DNA of 64,000 nucleotides from NCBI RefSeq assembly GCF_037976825.1, contig NZ_CP150269.1:827001-891000 (forward strand). Reading direction: 5' to 3'. A model generated the notes under the pieces. It was not told the DNA's origin and ran no database searches. It was given only the letters and a program-made list of their open reading frames with translations. The translations under genes were made by a program, and so were the position numbers. Source of the DNA: Paenibacillus sp. FSL K6-1330. Lineage in GTDB: Bacteria; Bacillota; Bacilli; Paenibacillales; Paenibacillaceae. Below are positions 17,281-25,641 of this stretch, piece after piece (position 1 is the stretch's first letter; each line of letters begins with the position of its first letter).

Positions 17281-18030
17281 ATGAAAAGCAAAACAGGGGT
17301 GTTACTAGGGCGTTTAATGCGAAACATCATGCGCAGCCCGGACACAATTATCACGGTGGCGATTACGCCGATTATGATGATGCTGCTGTTTGTCTACGTA
17401 TTTGGCGGCGCCATAGAGACAGGTACGGACAATTACGTCAATTATTTATTGCCGGGAATTTTGCTGATGGCTATCGCATCCGGCGTTGCTTACACTTCCT
17501 TGCGGCTGTTTACGGATGTAAAGAGTGGGTTGATGGCGCGTTTCATTACCATGCCGATCAAGCGCTCGTCGGTATTGTGGGCTCACGTATTGACCTCACT
17601 TGTTTCCAATGCGCTTACTGTCGTGGTGGTTTTCCTCGTCGCGCTCTTGATGGGCTTCCGCTCCGGCGCCGATATCCTGGATTGGCTCGCAGTAGCTGGG
17701 ATACTCGGGTTGTTTACGCTGGCGCTGACATGGCTGGCGGTCATTCCCGGATTGACAGCGGGGTCTATGGAAGGGGCGACAGCCTACTCGTACCCGCTAA
17801 TTTTCCTGCCGTTTATTAGTTCGGCCTTTGTCCCCACCGAAACCATGCCTAAAATTGTCCGTGCGTTTGCTGAGAACCAGCCCGTGACTTCAATCGTGAA
17901 TGCGATTCGTGCCCTCTTATATGAAGGGACGGTTGGCAACGATATCTGGATCGCGCTTGCCTGGTGTGTCGGCATCATGGTCATCGCTTACTTCTTCGCC
18001 AGTAAAACATTTAAACGCCAGTTAGGGTAA
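17281..18030 (+). CDS. ABC-2 type permease, DrrB-like
   Basis: 249-aa ABC-2 membrane subunit with about six helices (first at residues 20-45), pairing with the ATPase just upstream with no gap. The FLPFISSAFVPTETMP segment before the last helices is typical of daunorubicin-type DrrB permeases. Exports an unknown, probably hydrophobic compound. The operon ends in a strong terminator. Confidence 0.92.
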   Translation: MKSKTGVLLGRLMRNIMRSPDTIITVAITPIMMMLLFVYVFGGAIETGTDNYVNYLLPGILLMAIASGVAYTSLRLFTDVKSGLMARFITMPIKRSSVLWAHVLTSLVSNALTVVVVFLVALLMGFRSGADILDWLAVAGILGLFTLALTWLAVIPGLTAGSMEGATAYSYPLIFLPFISSAFVPTETMPKIVRAFAENQPVTSIVNAIRALLYEGTVGNDIWIALAWCVGIMVIAYFFASKTFKRQLG

Positions 18031-18066
18031 GTAACCCATTGGGAATGTGGAGAAATTGACGTAACA

Positions 18067-18103
18067 GAGGCCCTCCCGTGTTACCCAGGGGAGGGCCTCT
18101 TTT
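18067..18103. terminator. Bidirectional terminator
   Basis: A perfect 11-bp stem, GAGGCCCTCCC with its complement at 18089-18099, then TTTT, between the DrrB-like gene (+) and the giant repeat gene (-). Confidence 0.9.
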
Positions 18104-18117
18104 GGAATGCTATGGTG

Positions 18118-21100
18118 TTACCGTGAAGGACCGATCGCAATCCAGGACATGAAACCATAGGCGAGATTGCAGTTAGGCTGGCGGCTCACTTCAAGGACGG
18201 CGGTATCCTCGCGCTGGGATTTCAGAGAGATTTGGAAGCCAGGATTGTTGCTCATCCCCACAATGATATAGTTGATCCCACCAAAGGCTTCCTCGAATTG
18301 GACGGTTACCTCGGTTAACGTCTCAGCTCCAAATACAAATGGCGTCATGCCGAATTGCTGCAGCTTCGGCTGGCCAGGTGTGCTGCGCACTGGCGTAAAG
18401 CATAAATGTTCTTCCGTTACTGCGCCTTTAGCCAATTGTTGTCCGGTAACGGCTCCTTCGGCCAGATGGGTGCTTGTGACGGCGCCGTTTGCAAGCTTAT
18501 CGCTATCAATGGAGCCTTCGGCTAAGGTGAAGTCGTTGAAGGCATCCGGACCGAGATGCTTGCTGCTGATAGTTCCATTGGCAATTTGCGCGCCTGTGAG
18601 TGAGGCGTCGGCAACGTGAGCGCCGGTGATGGAGGCATCCGCAATCTTGCTGCCGTCAATGGAGCCATCAGCTAACGAGAAGTTATCGAAGGCATCTGGT
18701 CCGAGGTGCTTGCTGCCGATAGTTCCGTCGGCAATTTGCGCGCCAGTCAGGGAGCCGTTAGCAACGTGCGATCCTGTGATGGAGGCCTTAGCAATCTTGC
18801 TGCCGCCAATGGAACCTTTGGCTAACGAGAAGTCGTTGAAGACATCCGGTCCGAGGTGCTTGCTGCTAATAGTTCCGTCAGCAATCTGCGCACCAGTCAG
18901 GGAGCCGTCAGCAACATGCTTGCCGGTGATGGAGGCATCCGCAATCTTGCTGCCGTCAATGGAGCCATCAGCTAAAGAGAAGTTATCGAAGGCATCTGGT
19001 CCGAGGTGCTTGCTGCCGATAGTTCCGTCGGCAATTTGCGCGCCCGTGAGCGAACCATCTACAACGTGCGATCCAGTGATGGAATCCTCCGCAATCTTGC
19101 TGCCGTTAATGGAGCCATCGGCTAACGAGAAGTTATCGAAGGCATCCGGACCGAGGTGCTTGCTGCCGATAGTTCCGTCGGCAATTTGTGCGCCTGTCAG
19201 GGAGCCATCAGCAATGTGCGCGCTAGTGATGGAATCCTCCGCAATCTTGCTGCCGTTAATGGAGCCATCAGCTAACGAGAAGTTATCGAAGGCATCTGGT
19301 CCGAGGTGCTTGCTGCTAATAGTTCCGTCGGCAATTTGCGCGCCCGTGAGCGAACCATCTACAACGTGCGATCCAGTGATGGAATCCTCCGCAATCTTGC
19401 TGCCGTTAATGGAGCCATCAGCTAACGAGAAGTTATCGAAGGCATCCGGTCCGAGGTGCTTGCTGCTAATAGTTCCATCTGCAATCTGTGCACCAGTCAG
19501 GGCGCCGTCAGCAACGTGCGATCCTGTGATGGAGGCCTTAGCAATCTTGCTGCCGCCAATGGAACCTTCGGCTAACGAGAAGTCGTTGAAGACATCCGGT
19601 CCGAGGTGCTTGCTGCTAATAGTTCCGTCGGCAATTTGTGCGCCAGTCAGGGAGCCATCAGCAATTTGCGCGCCCGTGAGCGAACCATCTACAACGTGCG
19701 ATCCAGTGATGGAATCCTCCGCAATCTTGCTGCCGTCAATGGAGCCATCGGCTAACGAGAAGTTATCGAAGGCATCTGGACCGAGATGTTTGCTGCCGAT
19801 AGCTCCGTCAGCAATCTGCGCACCAGTCAGTGAGCCGTCAGCAACATGCTTGCCGGTGATGGAATCCTCCGCAATCTTGTTGCCTGTCACCGATCCATCA
19901 GTTAACGAAAAGCTATTGAAGGCATCCGGTCCGAGGTGCTTGCTGCTAATAGTTCCGTCAGCAATCTGCGCACCAGTCAGTGAGCCGTTAGCAACGTGCG
20001 ATCCTGTGATGGAGGCCTTAGCAATCTTGCTGCCTGTCACCGATCCATCAGTTAACGAAAAGCTATTGAAGGCATCTGGTCCCAGGTGCTTGCTGCCGAT
20101 AGTTCCGTCGGCAATCTGCGTGCCTGTGAGCGAACTATCTACAACGTGAGCGCCAGTAATGGAGGCATTAGCAATCTTGCTGCCGTCAATGGAGCCTTCG
20201 GCTAATGTGAAGTCGTTGAAGGCATCCGGACCGAGATGCTGGCTGCCGATCGCCCCGTTGGCAATTTGCGCACCAGTCAGGGAACCTTCAGCAACATGCG
20301 TGCCAGTGATGGAAGCCTTAGCAATCTTGCTGCCGTCAATGGATCCATCGGCTAACGAGAAGTTATCGAAGGCATCCGGTCCTAGGTGTTGTCTGCCGAT
20401 GGCTCCGTCAGCAATTTGCGCACCAGTCAGTGAGCCTTCGGCAATCTGCACGCCTGTGAGCGAACCATCCGCAACGTGTTCGGCGGTGATGGAAGCCTTA
20501 GCAATGTTGCTGCCGGTCACCGATCCCTCATCTAGAGTGAAGTTATCGAAGGCATCCGGTCCTAGGTGTTGTCTGCCGATGGCTCCGTCAGCAATTTGCG
20601 CACCAGTCAGTGAGCCTTCGGCAATCTGCACGCCTGTGAGCGAACCATCCGCAACGTGTTCGGCGGTGATGGAAGCCTTAGCAATGTTGCTACCGGTCAC
20701 CGATCCCTCGTCTAGGGTAAAGTTATCGAAGGCATCTGGTCCTAGGTGCTGTCTGCCGATGGCTCCGTCAGCAATTTGCGCACCAGTCAGTGAGCCTTCG
20801 GCAATCTGCACGCCCATGAGCGAACCATCCGCAACGTGTTCGGCGGTGATGGAAGCCTCCGCAATCTTGCTCCCGTCAATGGATCCATCGGCTAACGAGA
20901 AGTTATCGAAGGCATCCGGTCCTAGGTGTTGTCTGCCGATGGCTCCGTCAGCAATTTGCGCACCAGTCAGTGAGCCTTCGGCAATCTGCACGCCTGTGAG
21001 CGAACCATCCGCAACGTGTTCGGCGGTGATGGAAGCCTTAGCAATGTTGCTGCCGGTCACCGATCCCTCATCTAGAGTGAAGTTATCGAAGGCATCCGGT

Positions 21101-24100
21101 CCTAGGTGTTGTCTGCCGATGGCTCCGTCAGCAATTTGCGCACCAGTCAGTGAGCCTTCGGCAATCTGCACGCCTGTGAGCGAACCATCCGCAACGTGTT
21201 CGGCGGTGATGGAAGCCTTAGCAATGTTGCTGCCGGTCACCGATCCCTCATCTAGAGTGAAGTTATCGAAGGCATCCAGTCCTAGGTGTTGTCTGCCGAT
21301 GGCTCCGTCAGCAATTTGCGCACCAGTCAGTGAGCCTTCGGCAATCTGCACGCCTGTGAGCGAACCATCCGCAACGTGTTCGGCGGTGATGGAAGCCTTA
21401 GCAATGTTGCTGCCGGTCACCGATCCCTCATCTAGAGTGAAGTTATCGAAGGCATCCGGTCCTAGGTGCTGTCTGCCGATGGCTCCGTCAGCAATTTGCG
21501 CACCAGTCAGTGAGCCTTCGGCAATCTGCACGCCTGTGAGCGAACCATCCGCAACGTGTTCGGCGGTGATGGAAGCCTCCGCAATCATGCTGCTGGTCAC
21601 CGATCCTTCATCTAGGGTAAAGTTATCGAAGGCATCCGGTCCGAGATGCCGGCTGCCGATGGTCCCATCGGCAATTTGAGCTCCTGTGAGAGAGCCGTTC
21701 GCAACGTGTTCGGCGGTGATGGAAGCCTTAGCAATCTTGCTGCCGTCAATGGATCCATCGGCTAACGAGAAGTTGTTGAAGGCATCTGGTCCGAGATGCC
21801 GGCTGCCGATGGCTCCGTCAGCAATTTGCGCACCAGTCAGTGAGCCTTCGGCAATCTGCACGCCTGTGAGCGAACCATCCGCAACGTGTTCGGCGGTGAT
21901 GGAAGCCCCCGCAATCATGCTGCCAGTAACCGATCCTTCGTCTAGGGTGAAGTTATCGAAGGCATCCGGTCCGAGATGCCGGCTGCCGATGGTCCCATCG
22001 GCAATTTGAGCTCCTGTGAGAGAGCCGTTCGCAACGTGAGTACCGGATATCGTCTCCTTCGCAATCTTACTTCCCGTAATTCCACGGTCCTGCACATGTT
22101 CCGTTGTGATTGCACTGGCTTCGATATGCTGCGAACCGATGCTAGAAATTTGCAGGTGATGGGGAAGAACGGCGCCCTCCGCCAACTGCCTCGATTTAAC
22201 GGCCCCCGGCTGTAAATGATCGACGCCAACACTGTCCGGCTGCAGGTGGACATGACCGACAGACTGATTTCCTAGATGTGCTGCGTTGACCGAGTACGGC
22301 GCCAAATGATGGCTCTGAATCGAGAACAATTCAACATGCTTGGAGCTCACAGCACCTTCGGCGATATGTCCGCTCTGGATCGATTCTCCGGCGACATGCT
22401 CAGGAAGGACGGCGCCGTTTGTAATATGTGCGGATTCTATGCTCTCGGCTTGAATGTGCCGGGCAGTGACAGAGCCGGAAGCAAGATGGCGGCCGGTCAC
22501 AGATCCTTCATCCATATGCTGTGATTTGACAATATCCACGCCCAGGTGGTCAGACTGGACGCTCGCTTCTTGCAGATGCACTGCTGAAATGGAGAGAGGC
22601 TTGATCTTATCGCCGCTCACGGCATTCGCTTGCAATGCGGTTCCCGAGACCGACGAAGGCGAGAGATGGGCTTCTGAAATGGATTGTGATCTGATTTTTA
22701 CGCCCGGGATGCTGCCGTCTGCAAACAACGCTTCTGCAGAGCGGCTTTCGTCAGCCAGATGGCTTAACGTGATGGATTTTTTCTTCAAGTGATAGCCATG
22801 AATGGCTTCCTGCACGATATGTTTGCCCAGGATGGATTCCAGTCCCAGATGCGCGCCCTCTACAGCTTGCGGAGCAATTTTCTCCGAAGTAACGGCCTTA
22901 TTCTGAATCGCTTCTGAAGTTACCGAATACGGCGAGAAGTGAGTGGATTGAACCGCTTTTGGAGCTATTTTGCCAGCGGAGACACTGCTCTCAGCTAGTT
23001 TATTTGAAGTTACAGCCAGGTCTGTCAATTTATCCGTGGACACGCTTTCCGGAGACAGCTTCAGCGAGGTTACCGCATGGTCCCCCAAATGTCGTGGTGC
23101 AATGACCCCATCGCCGATTGAGGACTCCACAATGCTGCCTGCAGCAATTTTATCTGTTGTTACCGCTCCCTGGGCGAGCGCTTGTGACCGTACGCTTCCC
23201 TTCTGCAGATGGCGGCTGGCCACAGAGCCATCGGTCAGATGCGGCTCGCGAACCGCACCATTTTGCAGGGCTTCAGCACCTACACTGCCTGCTGACAAGT
23301 GCTGCTGTTGAATGGCTTCGCTGGCAATATTTCCGGAGGTTACGCCATGTTTAGCAATAATGGCTCCGCCAACCGATCCAAGCGCAAGCTTTTGGCTGGT
23401 CACGCTTTCGGGTGCCAGCATCTCTTCGCCGACGGATGCAGGCTGAAGATGCTGCTTCCCGATCGCTCCGTCTGCCAGATGTTGTTCTGCGATCGTTTTG
23501 GGCTGAATGGCACGCCCTATGACGCTCTGAGGCGCGAAATGCTGAGGTAAGATGCTGCCCTCTGCAATATGCTCTGCATTTACAGTATCCGCAGCGAGAT
23601 GCCGGGTTTGAATGGCATCCGATGCAATCTGATCCGATTCTACCGCACCCTTAGCCAAATGGCGTGTTTGAACGGCTTCATTGGCAATTTTGTTAGGGAG
23701 TATGCTCTGATCCGCGATTTTCGAAGCCGTAACCGCTTGTTCAACCAGCTTTACCGTGTGGACGGATTGATCGGCAAGCTTGGAACTGGTGACACTGGAA
23801 TCAGACAGATGGCGGGCGGATACAGCGTTGATGTTGATCTGATCGGAACCGATGGAGCCGGGCTGGATTTGCTCTGATCCTATGGCTCTGTCCGCTAAAT
23901 GTCGGGAGCTGAGCGAGCCTTCTTTAATATGCCCGGCGTTGATGGCACCGTCTGCAATTAGGCCTGGCCCGATGCTGCCGGCAGCAATGTGCTTCGCAGT
24001 TACGGCCTCGCTGGTCAAATGTTTGCTTTCGATGCTTTGCGGTTTTATGTGAGAACCTGAGATGGTGTCATCGGCGATTTTTTTGCCTGTTACGGCTTCG

Positions 24101-24990
24101 TCACGGATTTTGGTTGAAGTGACTGCATCCTCTGCAATCTTGGAGCTATGGACGCTCTCATTAGCGAGATGTCGGGTTTCTACGGCGCTGGATGCGATTT
24201 TGTCCCCTTGAACCGATTGGTCTTCGAGCAGGTCGCTTGTCACGAGGAGCTGTTGCAGATGACGTGCAGTAATAGCCCCATCTGCGATTTTGTCGCTGAC
24301 CACGGCGTGGTCTGCCAGTTTTTGTGAAGTTACACTACCATCCTTGATCTTGCTAGCATTTACGGAACCGTCCCGAAACTTGCGCGTAGATAAGATGCCA
24401 TCCATCAAATGTTCTCCTGTGACTGATAATGGTGCGATTTTTCCGGAAGTTACAGATTCATCGGCAAGGTGCAGACTAGTGATGCTGTAATCCTGTATAG
24501 CTTCAGGTCCGACGGCACCACGTGACAGCTTGGATGCTGTGACAGCTCTCGAAGCGATCCGGCTTTCGGTTACCGCATATTCCCCTATGTCCTCTGTATA
24601 TATGAATGCGCCCTTAATTTCAGGCATTTCCTTTTCCAAAATCAACTGCACATGCTCGTTCTCCATCTCTGGAAGGGATGGGGGATCGTTAGGCATGGTC
24701 GGGGGTTCAGCGGCTACAGCATCTTCTGTAGGTATGATAGCCTCTTCGTCAGAAGTCGATAGTGGGGTGTTTTCTTTATTTTCTTTGTTTTCTTCTTGTT
24801 TTAATTCCATGAGGCCGATAAGATCCTCATCCAGATCCATAATGGTTGCTGCTGAGAGGATATGGGCATCTTTATCTTTTTTGTGGCTGCGTCCTTTATT
24901 TCGCTCAAGCAGATCGAATTCCCTTGTAGTGGGATCTACCCTGTAGGGCTGGGAAGAGGAAGATGATGGGCTTTTCTTCTTTTTCTTCAA
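18118..24990 (-). CDS. Giant decapeptide-repeat fibre protein with WIAIGP C-terminal domain
   Basis: About 2290 aa. N-terminus: Lys/Ser-rich start, then an acidic low-complexity region (to about residue 136) with no signal peptide. Next come about 206 ten-residue repeats (pattern x-G-S-V/I-T-x-x-K/H-I/L-A) in strict register, broken once by a single inserted residue (DESRSAEALFA). Hydrophobic residues recur every five positions, as expected for a beta-solenoid or fibrous trimer. The last 94 residues form a beta-rich domain ending in SWIAIGPSR, which tentatively resembles H-type lectin domains. TTG 24990 is chosen because GGAAGGAG lies 9 bases before it; ATG 25032 has no ribosome site and lies inside a SigmaK-like -10. 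Likely a spore-surface fibre; a phage-tail-like origin of the repeat is possible. Confidence 0.82.
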   Translation of the reverse strand: MKKKKKSPSSSSSQPYRVDPTTREFDLLERNKGRSHKKDKDAHILSAATIMDLDEDLIGLMELKQEENKENKENTPLSTSDEEAIIPTEDAVAAEPPTMPNDPPSLPEMENEHVQLILEKEMPEIKGAFIYTEDIGEYAVTESRIASRAVTASKLSRGAVGPEAIQDYSITSLHLADESVTSGKIAPLSVTGEHLMDGILSTRKFRDGSVNASKIKDGSVTSQKLADHAVVSDKIADGAITARHLQQLLVTSDLLEDQSVQGDKIASSAVETRHLANESVHSSKIAEDAVTSTKIRDEAVTGKKIADDTISGSHIKPQSIESKHLTSEAVTAKHIAAGSIGPGLIADGAINAGHIKEGSLSSRHLADRAIGSEQIQPGSIGSDQININAVSARHLSDSSVTSSKLADQSVHTVKLVEQAVTASKIADQSILPNKIANEAVQTRHLAKGAVESDQIASDAIQTRHLAADTVNAEHIAEGSILPQHFAPQSVIGRAIQPKTIAEQHLADGAIGKQHLQPASVGEEMLAPESVTSQKLALGSVGGAIIAKHGVTSGNIASEAIQQQHLSAGSVGAEALQNGAVREPHLTDGSVASRHLQKGSVRSQALAQGAVTTDKIAAGSIVESSIGDGVIAPRHLGDHAVTSLKLSPESVSTDKLTDLAVTSNKLAESSVSAGKIAPKAVQSTHFSPYSVTSEAIQNKAVTSEKIAPQAVEGAHLGLESILGKHIVQEAIHGYHLKKKSITLSHLADESRSAEALFADGSIPGVKIRSQSISEAHLSPSSVSGTALQANAVSGDKIKPLSISAVHLQEASVQSDHLGVDIVKSQHMDEGSVTGRHLASGSVTARHIQAESIESAHITNGAVLPEHVAGESIQSGHIAEGAVSSKHVELFSIQSHHLAPYSVNAAHLGNQSVGHVHLQPDSVGVDHLQPGAVKSRQLAEGAVLPHHLQISSIGSQHIEASAITTEHVQDRGITGSKIAKETISGTHVANGSLTGAQIADGTIGSRHLGPDAFDNFTLDEGSVTGSMIAGASITAEHVADGSLTGVQIAEGSLTGAQIADGAIGSRHLGPDAFNNFSLADGSIDGSKIAKASITAEHVANGSLTGAQIADGTIGSRHLGPDAFDNFTLDEGSVTSSMIAEASITAEHVADGSLTGVQIAEGSLTGAQIADGAIGRQHLGPDAFDNFTLDEGSVTGSNIAKASITAEHVADGSLTGVQIAEGSLTGAQIADGAIGRQHLGLDAFDNFTLDEGSVTGSNIAKASITAEHVADGSLTGVQIAEGSLTGAQIADGAIGRQHLGPDAFDNFTLDEGSVTGSNIAKASITAEHVADGSLTGVQIAEGSLTGAQIADGAIGRQHLGPDAFDNFSLADGSIDGSKIAEASITAEHVADGSLMGVQIAEGSLTGAQIADGAIGRQHLGPDAFDNFTLDEGSVTGSNIAKASITAEHVADGSLTGVQIAEGSLTGAQIADGAIGRQHLGPDAFDNFTLDEGSVTGSNIAKASITAEHVADGSLTGVQIAEGSLTGAQIADGAIGRQHLGPDAFDNFSLADGSIDGSKIAKASITGTHVAEGSLTGAQIANGAIGSQHLGPDAFNDFTLAEGSIDGSKIANASITGAHVVDSSLTGTQIADGTIGSKHLGPDAFNSFSLTDGSVTGSKIAKASITGSHVANGSLTGAQIADGTISSKHLGPDAFNSFSLTDGSVTGNKIAEDSITGKHVADGSLTGAQIADGAIGSKHLGPDAFDNFSLADGSIDGSKIAEDSITGSHVVDGSLTGAQIADGSLTGAQIADGTISSKHLGPDVFNDFSLAEGSIGGSKIAKASITGSHVADGALTGAQIADGTISSKHLGPDAFDNFSLADGSINGSKIAEDSITGSHVVDGSLTGAQIADGTISSKHLGPDAFDNFSLADGSINGSKIAEDSITSAHIADGSLTGAQIADGTIGSKHLGPDAFDNFSLADGSINGSKIAEDSITGSHVVDGSLTGAQIADGTIGSKHLGPDAFDNFSLADGSIDGSKIADASITGKHVADGSLTGAQIADGTISSKHLGPDVFNDFSLAKGSIGGSKIAKASITGSHVANGSLTGAQIADGTIGSKHLGPDAFDNFSLADGSIDGSKIADASITGAHVADASLTGAQIANGTISSKHLGPDAFNDFTLAEGSIDSDKLANGAVTSTHLAEGAVTGQQLAKGAVTEEHLCFTPVRSTPGQPKLQQFGMTPFVFGAETLTEVTVQFEEAFGGINYIIVGMSNNPGFQISLKSQREDTAVLEVSRQPNCNLAYGFMSWIAIGPSR
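18510..22050 (-). repeat. Tandem array of 22 units of 150 or 180 bp inside the giant gene
   Basis: The segment coding for GPDAF (variants GLDAF, GPDVF) recurs 22 times. Copies start at plus-strand positions such as 18541, 18691, 18841, 19591, 19771, 20551, 20731, 21091, 21781 and 21961. Units are five decapeptides (150 bp), or six (180 bp) when an extra GVQIAEGSLT decad is present. Neighbouring units are nearly identical over long stretches, so recent expansion by unequal exchange is likely and length may vary between strains. Confidence 0.95.
22051..24582 (-). repeat. Diverged decapeptide (30-bp) repeat region
   Basis: The N-terminal half of the repeat domain keeps the ten-residue register, but the copies have diverged strongly at DNA level. 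It is the older part of the array; the 3' half is the recently amplified part. Confidence 0.9.
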
Positions 24991-25026
24991 AACAACACGC
25001 TCCTTCCGAATACTCATCGTCTTCGG

Positions 25027-25054
25027 TATCATATGCAGCCGTTTAGGCGGCTGT
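25027..25054 (-). promoter_or_regulatory. SigmaK-like promoter of the giant repeat gene
   Basis: On the minus strand, CATATGATA (25035-25027) matches the SigmaK -10 consensus CATAnnnTA. The -35 dinucleotide AC (25054-25053) lies 17 bases upstream. Transcription would start near 25020, downstream of ATG 25032 and upstream of the ribosome site at 25007-25000, in agreement with the TTG start. The CAGCCG/CGGCTG dyad (25036-25053) fills the spacer. Confidence 0.55.
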
Positions 25055-25100
25055 CACTGGTCTTTTGGGATTCGACACACGAAAGGGCAGCGTAACATGG

Positions 25101-25127
25101 AAAAGGACCCGGCCAAAGGCCGAGTCC
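25101..25127 (-). terminator. Minus-strand terminator
   Basis: A 10-bp stem with one G-T pair on the minus strand and a 3-base loop, followed by TTTT at 25104-25101. No annotated minus-strand gene lies directly upstream of it, which is why the stretch before it is listed as a candidate transcript. Confidence 0.7.
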
Positions 25128-25411
25128 TTGATTGAGCGCTAAAAAGCACATATAAAATTTAACCCCTGACGGCCGATAACGGCTGTACAGTCGGTTCCGT
25201 ATTTGAAGTATTTTCAAGAATCTTTGCTTCTAAAACGACAAAAGCCCTGCCTCTCTTTCGTCCTTGCGGCTCCGATGACCGCGCCAGTGTGAATCAGAAA
25301 TCCGTTCCATAAAACTCATACTCTAGGGTCATAAAATAGGAATTTGCACTTCAACAGAGATGTAAATAACCATGTTTCGAGGAACTAACGGGGTTAAACT
25401 TCATGTAACAA
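25101..25411 (-). ncRNA. Candidate unidentified minus-strand transcript, about 310 nt
   Basis: A good promoter, TTGCTT-N17-TATAAT (25446-25418, minus strand), and a strong terminator (25127-25101) bracket this gap. The only ORF of note is 29 codons (25319-25230) without a clear ribosome site. No known riboswitch or RNA family was recognised. It could be a small RNA or a short peptide message; either is a guess. Confidence 0.35.
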
Positions 25412-25417
25412 TTACTT

Positions 25418-25446
25418 ATTATAGCACAGTTGCTCGCAATAAGCAA
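25418..25446 (-). promoter_or_regulatory. SigmaA-type promoter, minus strand
   Basis: TTGCTT, 17 bases, perfect TATAAT, reading leftward into the gap between the giant gene and the HD-GYP gene. Confidence 0.55.
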
Positions 25447-25641
25447 AGATATTCAAATGTATATTAGAATGTTATGCAAAAACGCTTGATTTTTTCTGGA
25501 AATCCAACGATATTCATATTAACAGTTTTTTCTTGCAAATTCTGCTGTTGGGCTCTTAAGCTTGTAGCATCATGTCGAATACGTTCGGATTCACACCTGC
25601 CTTGCCGATGTTTATTATCTGTTAATGAAAGTAGGCGTTCC

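Noticed and set aside
18626..21679. Long plus-strand open frames (over 500 codons each) opposite the giant repeat gene
   Set aside because: They arise because the 30-bp repeat leaves one antisense frame free of stops; the encoded text is a mirror of the repeat, with no ribosome site and interrupted by stops at unit variants.
18118..25032. Tandem repeats considered as a CRISPR array or satellite DNA
   Set aside because: Unit length is always a multiple of 30 bp and stays in one reading frame; no spacers or cas genes.
25030..25032. ATG at 25032 as start of the giant gene
   Set aside because: No ribosome site, and it lies within the SigmaK-like -10 box, upstream of the predicted transcript start.
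25200..25410. Known riboswitch (c-di-GMP or c-di-AMP type) before the HD-GYP gene
   Set aside because: None of the conserved core segments of these aptamers could be found on either strand.
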